Positions 1 through 5,560 of a stretch of DNA of 5,745 nt are shown here, in pieces. Within the stretch, counting starts at the first letter, position 1; the number at the start of each line of letters is the position of its first letter. This DNA is from DATJQF01 sp035505995 (GTDB lineage: Bacteria > Bacteroidota > Bacteroidia > Bacteroidales > FEN-979). The DNA lies in the NCBI GenBank assembly GCA_035505995.1, contig DATJQF010000048.1, positions 1 to 5,745 on the forward strand, written 5' to 3'. A program made the position numbers and the translations under genes. The notes beneath the pieces are model-generated. The model ran no database searches and was not told the DNA's origin. It saw nothing but the letters and a program-made list of their open reading frames with translations.

Positions 1-838
1 CGAAGGTGGGATTGATCGCCGTGCCGAAAGTTCTCATCGTGGGGGAAAGGTTCATATACGCATTGACCAGCGGGGGAATATGCTCATTGTATTCCTTTAC
101 CGCATGGATGAGGATCCGGTAATTTTCCTCATAGGTCTTGCCGGTAAAAATGTTTTTCAGGAAATCCGGATCGGCCACCGGAATGATAGGAACTTTGGGG
201 GTCATCAGGTTCTGCAGGTCCGGGAAATAGGTCTTCAGGAAGTACAGGACGATGTCGCGGGCGGTCTTGTTGTAATCGGGATACATCGTCATCTTCCCGA
301 AAAAGTATTTTACGTCGGGGTTCTCCACGATAATGGCCCCCAATCCATCCCAGAGGTTATCCAGCGAGTACATTCCTTTCTTGAGGTTCACCGTGGGCTG
401 GTATTCGGGTTGCACGAAGGAGCGGCCAAGCTCGATCGAGTAGGGAAGGAAATCATGGATAAAGGCGGGTGAAAAATGGAACAGCTCGGCCGTAGCGCTG
501 CTGAGGCATCCACCCTCCCCGCACGGGATGTCCTCTCCGTGGATGAAGCGGTATCCGCCTGTGATGGCGCGGTCGGAGGGATTCCAGACGATCAGTTGCT
601 GGAAAGGATGGGTGGCCGTATCGAATTCGTCGATATCCAGCTCCTTCCCGGTTCCTCCTCCCGCGTCGCGGAAGGTGATCTCCCGGAGGCGTCCCAGCTC
701 CCGCATCAGGTTCGGGGAATCAAGGGCGGTGAAAATATAGATCCTGTTGTTGCCATTGTTTGTCGCCCTGACAAACTTATGGTCCGAAAGCTCTTTTTCC
801 AGCAGGGAAGGATCAACCGGGGGGATGATGGGGTCCAT
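1..838 (-). CDS. GNAT-family N-acyltransferase (GlsB/OlsB-like, 'hemolysin'-annotated group), 3' end missing
   Basis: Reading the minus strand from the ATG at 838 gives 279 uninterrupted codons to the window edge, so the C-terminus is missing; relatives I recall are about 320-340 residues. The start is the only one possible, since an in-frame TAA lies 13 codons upstream. The protein opens MDPIIPPVDPSLL, followed by LREITFR (residues 51-57), GGYRF (94-98) and ELGRSFV (136-142), the pattern of the acetyltransferase-5 type GNAT fold used by N-acyl amino acid synthases such as OlsB and the Bacteroides glycine-lipid enzyme GlsB. A later block, PPLVNAYMNLSPTMRTFGTAIN (265 region, in two parts), matches what I remember of Bacteroidota proteins labelled 'hemolysin' or GNAT. 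Those enzymes transfer a 3-hydroxy fatty acyl group from acyl-ACP to an amino acid amine at the inner membrane. The GNAT call is firm; glycine as substrate is inference. No partner O-acyltransferase is visible. It is divergent from the polysaccharide-type genes and probably a separate unit. Confidence 0.85.
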   Translation of the reverse strand, partial: MDPIIPPVDPSLLEKELSDHKFVRATNNGNNRIYIFTALDSPNLMRELGRLREITFRDAGGGTGKELDIDEFDTATHPFQQLIVWNPSDRAITGGYRFIHGEDIPCGEGGCLSSATAELFHFSPAFIHDFLPYSIELGRSFVQPEYQPTVNLKKGMYSLDNLWDGLGAIIVENPDVKYFFGKMTMYPDYNKTARDIVLYFLKTYFPDLQNLMTPKVPIIPVADPDFLKNIFTGKTYEENYRILIHAVKEYNEHIPPLVNAYMNLSPTMRTFGTAINPTF

Positions 839-856
839 GGGGGTGCGATTTCTTTG

Positions 857-864
857 CAAATTTA
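857..864 (-). promoter_or_regulatory. Candidate -7 element of the acyltransferase promoter
   Basis: On the minus strand this is TAAATTTG, an exact match to the Bacteroidota -7 consensus TAnnTTTG. It would place the transcript start around 850, about 12 nt before the ATG at 838. No good -33 TTG is seen at the usual 19-21 bp spacing (the nearest match is a TTCG at 22 bp), so the promoter is only half supported. Confidence 0.4.
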
Positions 865-905
865 CTGGGAATTATATTTAACCGTACGAAAAAGCAATAA
901 TTGAT

Positions 906-928
906 GCGGGATCCGGGATCCCGGATCC
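906..928. repeat. Perfect 20 bp palindrome inside three tandem heptamers
   Basis: Positions 909-928 read identically on both strands: GGATCC, GGGATCCC and GGATCC run together. The same bases can be read as three heptamers, GCGGGAT, CCGGGAT and CCCGGAT (906-926). The element sits between the two divergent candidate promoters, 16 bp upstream of the -33 box of the antiterminator gene. It could be an operator, a cruciform or hairpin-forming site, or merely a repeat whose unit happens to be self-complementary. It is followed by eight A on the plus strand rather than a T-run, so it is not a rightward terminator. Confidence 0.6.
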
Positions 929-943
929 AAAAAAAACCCATTC

Positions 944-975
944 TTTTGTTTTTTTCCAAATAATGAGTAAATTTG
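944..975 (+). promoter_or_regulatory. Bacteroidota-type promoter for the UpxY-like gene
   Basis: TTTTG at 944-948 and TAAATTTG at 968-975 are separated by 19 bp, which matches the Bacteroidota -33/-7 consensus (TTTG, 19-21 bp, TAnnTTTG). Transcription would begin near 980-982 and give a leader of about 94 nt before the ATG at 1075. That leader contains both octamer repeat arrays. The upstream flank is A/T rich, as is common for strong promoters in this phylum. The match is by eye and no start site is known. Confidence 0.65.
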
Positions 976-988
976 CTACTCAATTCCG

Positions 989-1036
989 GATAGTGAGATG
1001 GTTAGATAGTGAGATAGTGTGATGGTGAAATTGTGA
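989..1036 (+). repeat. Degenerate octamer tandem array, unit GATAGTGA, six copies
   Basis: Six consecutive 8-nt units can be read without gaps: GATAGTGA, GATGGTTA, GATAGTGA, GATAGTGT, GATGGTGA, AATTGTGA. Units 1 and 3 are identical and the others differ from them at one to three positions. The array lies downstream of the predicted promoter and so would be transcribed into the leader of the antiterminator mRNA. Function unknown. Confidence 0.75.
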
Positions 1037-1043
1037 AATCTCC

Positions 1044-1067
1044 GTTGACCTGTTGACCTGTTTACCC
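1044..1067 (+). repeat. Octamer tandem array, unit GTTGACCT, three copies
   Basis: GTTGACCT occurs twice in tandem and is followed by GTTTACCC. The period is again 8 nt but the unit is unrelated to that of the array ending 7 nt upstream. It ends 7 nt before the ATG at 1075 and so covers the region where a ribosome would bind, with no recognisable Shine-Dalgarno in it. Confidence 0.65.
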
Positions 1068-1074
1068 CTATTGC

Positions 1075-1593
1075 ATGGAACAACCTTACCACTGGTACGC
1101 TGTTTATACCAAATCCCGCAGCGAGAAGAAGCTGGCCGATCGCCTGACAGAGAAAGGCATTGAAGCGTATGTTCCGCTGCGGAAAACCCTCCGGCAATGG
1201 TCCGACCGGAAGAAATGGGTCCGGGAACCGTTGATCTCCTCCTATGTATTTGTAAATATCACTGCCTCTGATTATTACGAGGTGCTGAACACCCCCGGAG
1301 CCGTAAAATATATCTGGTTCAGCGGCCACCCGGCCGTTATTCCTTCCCGTCAGATCGAAACCCTGAAAATGCTCACCGGATCTGATGTTGAAATTGAGTC
1401 AATTTCTGGTAACATCCCTCCCGGAACCCACGTAAAAGTGGTTTTTGGCCCGCTCAGGGGCCTGGAGGGAGAACTGGTCACTCATGCCGGCAAAAACAGG
1501 GTGATTGTCCGGATCGATCATATTGATAAAGTACTGATGGTAACCATCGGACAGCAGATGCTGGAAAAGGTATCGATCGGTGGTAACCTATAA
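1075..1593 (+). CDS. UpxY/NusG-like transcription antiterminator
   Basis: A 172-residue specialised NusG paralogue. The N-terminal NGN domain covers about residues 5-100 and starts HWYAVYTKSRSEKKLADRL, the family's signature opening; PLISSYVFVNI (52-62) is the conserved strand of the NGN core. A KOW segment follows at about 115-150 (PPGTHVKV, then FGPLRGLEGEL at 124-134). Length and order agree with UpxY proteins of Bacteroides, which bind RNA polymerase and allow read-through of early termination in the leader of a capsule operon; each acts mainly on its own locus. Housekeeping NusG is usually encoded beside rpl and secE genes, absent here, which supports the specialised role. The ATG at 1075 is chosen because the conserved HWY motif begins at residue 6. 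A consensus promoter lies upstream at 944-975. The target is inferred to be the operon running rightward from here. No symbol is assigned because upx letters are locus-specific. Confidence 0.92.
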   Translation: MEQPYHWYAVYTKSRSEKKLADRLTEKGIEAYVPLRKTLRQWSDRKKWVREPLISSYVFVNITASDYYEVLNTPGAVKYIWFSGHPAVIPSRQIETLKMLTGSDVEIESISGNIPPGTHVKVVFGPLRGLEGELVTHAGKNRVIVRIDHIDKVLMVTIGQQMLEKVSIGGNL

Positions 1594-1599
1594 CAGGTG

Positions 1600-1634
1600 A
1601 CGCGGAACGCGAAACGCGGACTGCGAAATACGAC
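1600..1634 (+). repeat. Degenerate heptamer array, unit ACGCGRA
   Basis: Five 7-nt units follow the antiterminator stop codon after 6 nt: ACGCGGA, ACGCGAA, ACGCGGA, CTGCGAA, ATACGAC. The first three are near identical and the last two decayed. It resembles the xxxCGA half of the array at 4680-4735. No coding role is seen. Confidence 0.65.
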
Positions 1635-1638
1635 GACT

Positions 1639-1653
1639 TTAGCATGCCGCTAA
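1639..1653 (+). other. Small inverted repeat (hairpin) after the antiterminator gene
   Basis: TTAGC and GCTAA flank the 5-nt spacer ATGCC. The stem can be extended by one T-G pair. A CCCCA at 1655-1659 could also pair with TGGGG at 1686-1690 to make a second, larger fold. No T-run follows directly, so a factor-independent terminator is not supported. It may be part of the RNA leader on which the antiterminator acts, but this is inference. Confidence 0.3.
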
Positions 1654-1701
1654 GCCCCACCCCTGGGACTGACCGGGCGAAGCTTTGGGGAAAATCTCAG
1701 A

Positions 1702-1734
1702 AATGCCAGTAATGCCGGCAATGTCATTAATCAG
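1702..1734 (+). repeat. Degenerate nonamer array, unit AATGCCAGT
   Basis: AATGCCAGT, AATGCCGGC and AATGTCATT follow each other without gaps, with a decayed fourth unit starting AATCAG. The period is 9 nt, unlike the 7-nt array 68 nt upstream in the same gap. It sits in the 236 nt region between the antiterminator and the winged-helix gene. Confidence 0.5.
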
Positions 1735-1760
1735 TAACCGGGCAGTTCATATAAATCCTT

Positions 1761-1782
1761 GACAGCCGAAGGCTGCCGTGTC
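1761..1782 (+). other. Hairpin in the region before the winged-helix gene
   Basis: CAGCC (1763-1767) and GGCTG (1771-1775) form a 5 bp stem around GAA; an alternative pairing uses GACA (1761-1764) with TGTC (1779-1782). It lies 48 nt before the ATG at 1830 and is followed by mixed sequence, then an AT- and C/T-rich stretch at 1791-1829. It could be an attenuator or a processing site; there is no adjacent T-run to call it a terminator. Confidence 0.3.
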
Positions 1783-1829
1783 ATCCGCGTTCCAATAAAA
1801 TTTCATTTTCTCTCCGTCCTCCTTCCTTT

Positions 1830-2396
1830 ATGTTAGACACCCTGATTACGAATAAAACCCGCATCAAGCTGCTGCTCCGGTTCTTCCTGAACAGCAACTC
1901 CAAATCCTATCTCCGGGGTCTGCAGGGCGAATTCGACGAATCCACCAACGCGATCCGGCTGGAGCTGAACCGGTTTGAGAAAGCGGGACTGCTGGTTTCC
2001 GATAAAGAGCGGAACCGGAAGGTCTATAAGGCCAACAGCAAACATCCCCTTTATCCCGAGATCCATAATATCGTCCGGAAATATTTCGGGTTCGACCAGA
2101 TCGTCGACCGGGTGGTGCGGAAGCTGGGAAAAGTGAAAGAAGTTTACGTGACCGGCGATTTTGCCCATGGAAAATACGGACCCATCATCGATCTCGTGTT
2201 CGTGGGCGACGGGCTCAACACCGAGTACCTGGCACGGCTCGTCAAGAGGACCGAAGTCCTGATCCATCGCCGCATCCGCTATGTGGTGTTCGGATCGAAG
2301 GAAACGGACAGCTTCAAAGAGCTGCTTCAGAAGGAGAATGCATTGCTGCTTTTTAAAAATGGCGGAGAGCACAACAACCACCCGGAAAATCCCTGA
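1830..2396 (+). CDS. Winged-helix DNA-binding protein with degenerate nucleotidyltransferase-like domain
   Basis: A 188-residue soluble protein. Residues 1-72 look like an ArsR/MarR-type winged helix: LITNKTRIKLLLRFFL, then a recognition-helix region around ESTNAIRLELNRFEKAGLL (37-55), and a wing ending RKVYKANSKHPLYPEI. Residues 104-157 resemble a minimal nucleotidyltransferase fold: VYVTGDFAHGKYGPIIDLVFVG. The usual GS is GD (109-110), and of the expected Asp-x-Asp pair only D121 remains, with Ile at the first position, so catalysis is doubtful and a sensing or dimerisation role is more likely. I recall similar proteins, often labelled ArsR-family regulators, beside exopolysaccharide loci in Bacteroidota. 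The tail (176-188) is polar and probably disordered. It starts 236 nt after the antiterminator gene and its stop is 5 nt before the next ATG, so the two downstream genes are probably translated together. A regulatory role in surface polysaccharide expression is inferred. Confidence 0.8.
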   Translation: MLDTLITNKTRIKLLLRFFLNSNSKSYLRGLQGEFDESTNAIRLELNRFEKAGLLVSDKERNRKVYKANSKHPLYPEIHNIVRKYFGFDQIVDRVVRKLGKVKEVYVTGDFAHGKYGPIIDLVFVGDGLNTEYLARLVKRTEVLIHRRIRYVVFGSKETDSFKELLQKENALLLFKNGGEHNNHPENP

Positions 2397-2401
2397 CTGA
2401 C

Positions 2402-4651
2402 ATGAGTTCCTCCCACTCCCGAATTCACAGGAAAAAGGTTCCGGGAACCGGCAGCGTACATCACCGGCGAACCGGACACAGCCAGCGATCCTTCACCCGA
2501 AAGGTGGAGTCCTTCCTGTTCGGTTACTTTTTCAGGATCGCCGGCATCCTGCTGGTCATGGTGGCGTTCCTCTACCTGATCTTCTTTACCGGACGTCAGC
2601 AGATGGTCCTGGAATTTCTCAATTCCCTTCTGAACACAGGGTCGGCGGCCGAATCGGGACGGATTTCCTATGAGCCTCATTCGGTACCTTCCATATTCCT
2701 GTCTTTCCTGCCGGGGATCCTGCTTATAGGCATCGCGGCCTCCGTCTTTAAAAAGTACCCGAAGACCGCAGGCCTCCTATCCTTTGCCGGTATCCTCCTG
2801 TTGTTTGCCGTACATTTCAAGCAGCTGACCTATGATGTGCTCTACACCGGGAACACCTACCCGGGGATCCGGGTCGCCTGCCTGGTCACCCTGGCGCTTT
2901 TTTCCGCGGGAGTGATTCTTTCCTGCCTTTTGAAGAATAATAACCTGAACATATTAACGATCCTTCTTTTTTACCTGTCCCTCAATTTTACGGTATGGGG
3001 ATACGGCTGGCATACGGTTCCCCTGTTCTCTTCCATGATCCTGGCTACTGCTGCGATATTCCTGGTATCAGCGGGAACCGGGCCGTTCATCCCCAACCTG
3101 CTGGGTTTCATTCTTGCCTGGGCTTATATCGGGATCTTCTGGTTCCGTAAGCTGGCGGTTAATCATTTCTCCGCTTTCATACCGGGATTCCTGGTGTTCT
3201 CGTCGATCCTCTATGTTCTTTTTCTCGTGATCAACCTTTCCGGAAGATATGAAAGCAGTTCCCGGTGGGGTAAACAGGCCGGTCCCCTGGTAACCTATGC
3301 CAATACGCTGTTCTTCACGGGATCGGTATTGTTCGTGCTCAACGGGTACGGGTACGCTCACCTCCTGTGGATTTTTGTCGCCCTGACGGCGGCAATAACC
3401 GCGGGTATCCTGCTGCTGGCAAACCGCATCAGGCCTGTTTCCGACCGGGTTCCCTGGTTGCTGAGCGAGATCTTCCTGGTCAGCCTGATATTGCCTCTTC
3501 TTTTCAGGACCCACTATCTGTTTTACTTCCTGATCCCCTGGTCTGCGCTGCTCCTGGTGTTTGCAAAGTACCGGAAAAATAGGTTCGCTTTTGTCGTTTC
3601 CCTGGGGGCGCTTCTTTTATCCGCTTTGCTCTATTTCCGGATCAGCCTGATTGCGCTTTTCCCGGGCTTCTCGGCCGTTCTGGCAGCAAGGATCCCCTTT
3701 ATATTCAGCACCGGCGATGTTTCTTCCTCCGCGGTGTTTGTCGCCGGGGTGTTTTTATGCTCCCTGATCCTGATGATGTTCCTTCAGGCCGAACGGTTCC
3801 GGTCGGCGATGCTGCCCCGGTGGTTTGACCGTGCGATCTGGATCCCCGCCCTGAAAAGCCTGCTGGCAGTCACCCTGTACCTGGCGATCCTGAAGCCGGT
3901 GCTGGACCTTACCGCCCTGTTCACCGGATCGGTCATCTTCGACCCCGAGGCCTGGTTCATCTACTCCTGCCTTTTCCTGCTCATCCTCCTGGCATCGGAA
4001 GGAAAGCCAAGAGTCTCCGGCCTGGTCCCTGTAATGGTCTCCGTGATCCTCCTGGGGATCCTGTACCCGGTCTTCATCAACCCTGCGGTGATATTGCTGA
4101 GGGACATGAGATCCGCCGGCCAGCCCGTGCACCCGGTCGCTTTTCTCTTTCACTTCCTCTCCCCGGTGCTGTGGATGACCCTGATGATCCTTTCTTACCG
4201 GCATTTCAGGCGATCGGCGGCGGCAACCCGGCTCACCGCAAGACTTTATGCATTTTTCGGGTTTGCCGGGGCGATCTATTTCCTGCTGGCCGAATTCGAT
4301 CATATCACCGTCTTTTTCACCGGCGGCGGAGTAACGTCCGATATTCTTGTATCGCATAACAGGGCCCTGCCCTACTCGGTGGTGTTGCTGGCGTTCAGCT
4401 TTGCCGTCTGGCTTTATGCCTTTTTCATGAAATTAACTTTTCTCCGGCAGCTGTCCCTGCTTGCATTTATTTGCGGATTGATCAAGATCCTGGTCCTGGA
4501 TCTGACATATCTCGATCCCGGTTCCAGGATCATCATGTTCCTCGTCCTTGGCCTGGTGCTGCTGGGAGCTTCTTTCTTTTACCCGGTACTGAGGAGGAAA
4601 TTGAGGAGTTACAGCACAGCAGAGAAAAGCGGGAAAAAAGATGAGCAGTAG
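2402..4651 (+). CDS. DUF2339-type polytopic membrane protein of unknown function
   Basis: A 749-residue integral membrane protein with roughly 20 hydrophobic helices and no sizeable soluble domain. Residues 1-35 are a basic, Ser/His/Arg-rich cytoplasmic tail without a signal peptide, and the first helix runs from about 38 to 62. The C-terminus gives the best family clue: KILVLDLTYLDPGSRIIMF (from 695) followed by LVLGLVLLGASFFYP and a basic end. The pattern K-hhh-DL-xxL-x4-R-hhxF-hxLG is what I know from DUF2339 proteins, which have 15-25 helices and no established biochemical role. It lacks the large periplasmic loop with conserved acidic residues expected of an O-antigen ligase and shows no Wzx/Wzy signature that I can recognise, so those names are not applied. 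The start codon is 5 nt after the upstream stop and both genes are likely one transcript. The 161 nt gap after it is filled by repeats. Family assignment is by memory of the C-terminal motif; function is unknown. Confidence 0.75.
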   Translation: MSSSHSRIHRKKVPGTGSVHHRRTGHSQRSFTRKVESFLFGYFFRIAGILLVMVAFLYLIFFTGRQQMVLEFLNSLLNTGSAAESGRISYEPHSVPSIFLSFLPGILLIGIAASVFKKYPKTAGLLSFAGILLLFAVHFKQLTYDVLYTGNTYPGIRVACLVTLALFSAGVILSCLLKNNNLNILTILLFYLSLNFTVWGYGWHTVPLFSSMILATAAIFLVSAGTGPFIPNLLGFILAWAYIGIFWFRKLAVNHFSAFIPGFLVFSSILYVLFLVINLSGRYESSSRWGKQAGPLVTYANTLFFTGSVLFVLNGYGYAHLLWIFVALTAAITAGILLLANRIRPVSDRVPWLLSEIFLVSLILPLLFRTHYLFYFLIPWSALLLVFAKYRKNRFAFVVSLGALLLSALLYFRISLIALFPGFSAVLAARIPFIFSTGDVSSSAVFVAGVFLCSLILMMFLQAERFRSAMLPRWFDRAIWIPALKSLLAVTLYLAILKPVLDLTALFTGSVIFDPEAWFIYSCLFLLILLASEGKPRVSGLVPVMVSVILLGILYPVFINPAVILLRDMRSAGQPVHPVAFLFHFLSPVLWMTLMILSYRHFRRSAAATRLTARLYAFFGFAGAIYFLLAEFDHITVFFTGGGVTSDILVSHNRALPYSVVLLAFSFAVWLYAFFMKLTFLRQLSLLAFICGLIKILVLDLTYLDPGSRIIMFLVLGLVLLGASFFYPVLRRKLRSYSTAEKSGKKDEQ

Positions 4652-4659
4652 ACCATCGG

Positions 4660-4686
4660 TGGCAGGATGCAGGTACCCTGCAGCCA
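4660..4686 (+). other. Inverted repeat just after the DUF2339 gene
   Basis: TGCAGG (4668-4673) and CCTGCA (4677-4682) form a 6 bp stem with a TAC loop, and TGGC (4660-4663) can pair with GCCA (4683-4686) beyond a 4-nt bulge. It begins 8 nt after the stop codon, a typical place for a terminator or an mRNA-stabilising hairpin, but no T-run follows. It overlaps the start of the heptamer array. Confidence 0.35.
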
Positions 4687-4735
4687 ATTGCCAAAAGCCA
4701 GGAGCTAAACGCTACATGCGAAATCCGAAATGCGA
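4680..4735 (+). repeat. Degenerate heptamer array, unit xxxGCCA drifting to xxxGCGA, eight copies
   Basis: Eight gap-free 7-nt units: GCAGCCA, ATTGCCA, AAAGCCA, GGAGCTA, AACGCTA, CATGCGA, AATCCGA, AATGCGA. The last four bases are conserved as GCCA, GCTA or GCGA while the first three vary, and the unit changes stepwise along the array. This lies between the DUF2339 gene and the nucleotidyltransferase gene. I recall comparable degenerate 7-mers in Bacteroidota intergenic DNA; the function is not known to me. Confidence 0.75.
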
Positions 4736-4743
4736 ACAACCGG

Positions 4744-4778
4744 AGACCTGTGACCAGAGAACAAAGACAAGTAACCTG
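4744..4778 (+). repeat. Second degenerate heptamer array, unit AGACCTG
   Basis: Five 7-nt units, AGACCTG, TGACCAG, AGAACAA, AGACAAG and TAACCTG, begin 8 nt after the previous array ends. The unit differs from the preceding one but keeps the period, with A/C-rich centres. Copies are strongly decayed, so the call is weaker than for the neighbour. The AT-rich stretch that follows (4779-4812) holds no TAnnTTTG element that I can find. Confidence 0.45.
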
Positions 4779-4812
4779 ACTATACTATAAACGAATATAA
4801 CCCATACAAAAA

Positions 4813-5505
4813 ATGAAAGCTGTCATCCTGGCAGGCGGGTTGGGTAGCCGCCTGAAGCCCTTTACCGAAACGATCCCGAAGCCCTTGCTGCCTATCGGGG
4901 AGAAGGCGATCCTGGAGATCCAGATGGAAAGACTGAAGGAATTCGGCTTTACCGATATTTACCTGGCCACGAACTATAAGTCGGATTACATTGAAGGGTT
5001 TGTCGGCGACGGGTCGAGGTACGGCGTTTCCCTCCGGATCAGCCGCGAGCAGATCCCGCTGGGGACCGCCGGTCCCCTGAAACTGCTTGAGAAGGAGCTC
5101 ACCGGCCCCTTCCTGGTCATGAACGGGGATATCCTGAGCCTGATGGACTTCGGGAAATTCATGGAATTCTCGCTGAAAAGGGAGACCTGCCTGAACATTG
5201 CCATCAAAAAAGAGGTCACCCCGTTCGAATTCGGCAATATATTCTTCGAAGGCGACCGGGTGACCGGCATCGAGGAAAAGCCGAACCTCATCACCTGGAT
5301 CCTGGCGGGGATCTATATCATGACTCCTGAGATCTTCCGCTACATTCCTGAGAATACCTATTATGGGATGGATCTGCTTATCAAGGACCTGATCAGCAGG
5401 AAAGTACCCGTTGTGAAATATGAGATGGCCGAATACTGGCTCGATATCGGGAGGACGGGGGATTACCAGAAGGCTCAACTGGATTATGAGAAGCACTTTA
5501 AATAA
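4813..5505 (+). CDS. Sugar-1-phosphate nucleotidyltransferase (NTP_transferase family)
   Basis: A 230-residue cytoplasmic enzyme that joins a sugar 1-phosphate and an NTP to give an NDP-sugar and pyrophosphate, supplying an activated sugar for polysaccharide or glycan synthesis. The family signature is complete: LAGGLGSRL (6-14) then PKPLLPIG (22-29) for NTP binding, with K23 as the usual phosphate contact; GTAGPL (84-89); MNGD (103-106), where D106 is the expected metal ligand; EKP (155-157); AGIY (165-168); and WLDIG (209-213) with D211 as the second metal ligand. The short length, with no left-handed beta-helix or CBS pair, fits the compact group containing heptose-1-phosphate and mannose-1-phosphate guanylyltransferases (HddC-like) more than GlmU or RmlA. 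Sugar and base cannot be fixed from sequence. The start gives the standard MKAVILAGG opening; the upstream CCATACAAAAA lacks a Shine-Dalgarno, normal for this phylum. An epimerase/dehydratase follows 55 nt later, a natural partner for modifying the product. Confidence 0.93.
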   Translation: MKAVILAGGLGSRLKPFTETIPKPLLPIGEKAILEIQMERLKEFGFTDIYLATNYKSDYIEGFVGDGSRYGVSLRISREQIPLGTAGPLKLLEKELTGPFLVMNGDILSLMDFGKFMEFSLKRETCLNIAIKKEVTPFEFGNIFFEGDRVTGIEEKPNLITWILAGIYIMTPEIFRYIPENTYYGMDLLIKDLISRKVPVVKYEMAEYWLDIGRTGDYQKAQLDYEKHFK

Positions 5506-5513
5506 ATGCTGAT

Positions 5514-5534
5514 TTGAAAGACGAAAGCTTACGA
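5514..5534 (+). repeat. Possible short heptamer remnant
   Basis: TTGAAAG, ACGAAAG and CTTACGA can be read in the 55 nt gap between the two sugar-nucleotide genes. Only the first two units are clearly alike, so this may be chance; it is noted because the longer gaps in the window hold clearer arrays of the same period. Confidence 0.2.
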
Positions 5535-5560
5535 TTTCCCACTAAACAGGTCCTTCCTAT

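Noticed and set aside
80..904. Plus-strand open frames opposite the acyltransferase
   Set aside because: The minus strand gives a continuous 279-codon protein with recognisable GNAT motifs; the plus-strand frames have no family features and overlap each other.
906..940. Factor-independent terminator from the palindrome
   Set aside because: On the plus strand it is followed by A rather than T, and no gene ends toward it on either strand: both neighbours start on the outer sides.
989..1067. CRISPR array
   Set aside because: Units are only 8 nt, degenerate and contiguous, with no unique spacers.
1833..2381. Minus-strand frame of 182 codons opposite the winged-helix gene
   Set aside because: The sense frame matches a recognisable fold and couples to the next gene; the antisense frame shows no known motif.
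3755..4357. Minus-strand frame of 200 codons within the DUF2339 gene
   Set aside because: Its product is an Asp/Gln/Arg/Gly-rich mirror of the hydrophobic sense protein, as expected for an antisense shadow.
2402..4651. O-antigen ligase or polymerase (WaaL/Wzy) identity for the large membrane protein
   Set aside because: About 20 helices and a DUF2339-like C-terminus do not fit the usual 10-14 helices and large periplasmic loop of those families.
4779..4812. Promoter for the nucleotidyltransferase gene
   Set aside because: The stretch is AT-rich (TATACTATAAACG) but contains no TAnnTTTG element with a properly spaced TTG.
4780..5496. Long minus-strand frame of 238 codons opposite the nucleotidyltransferase
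   Set aside because: The plus frame has the full set of nucleotidyltransferase motifs; the antisense frame is compositional and has none.
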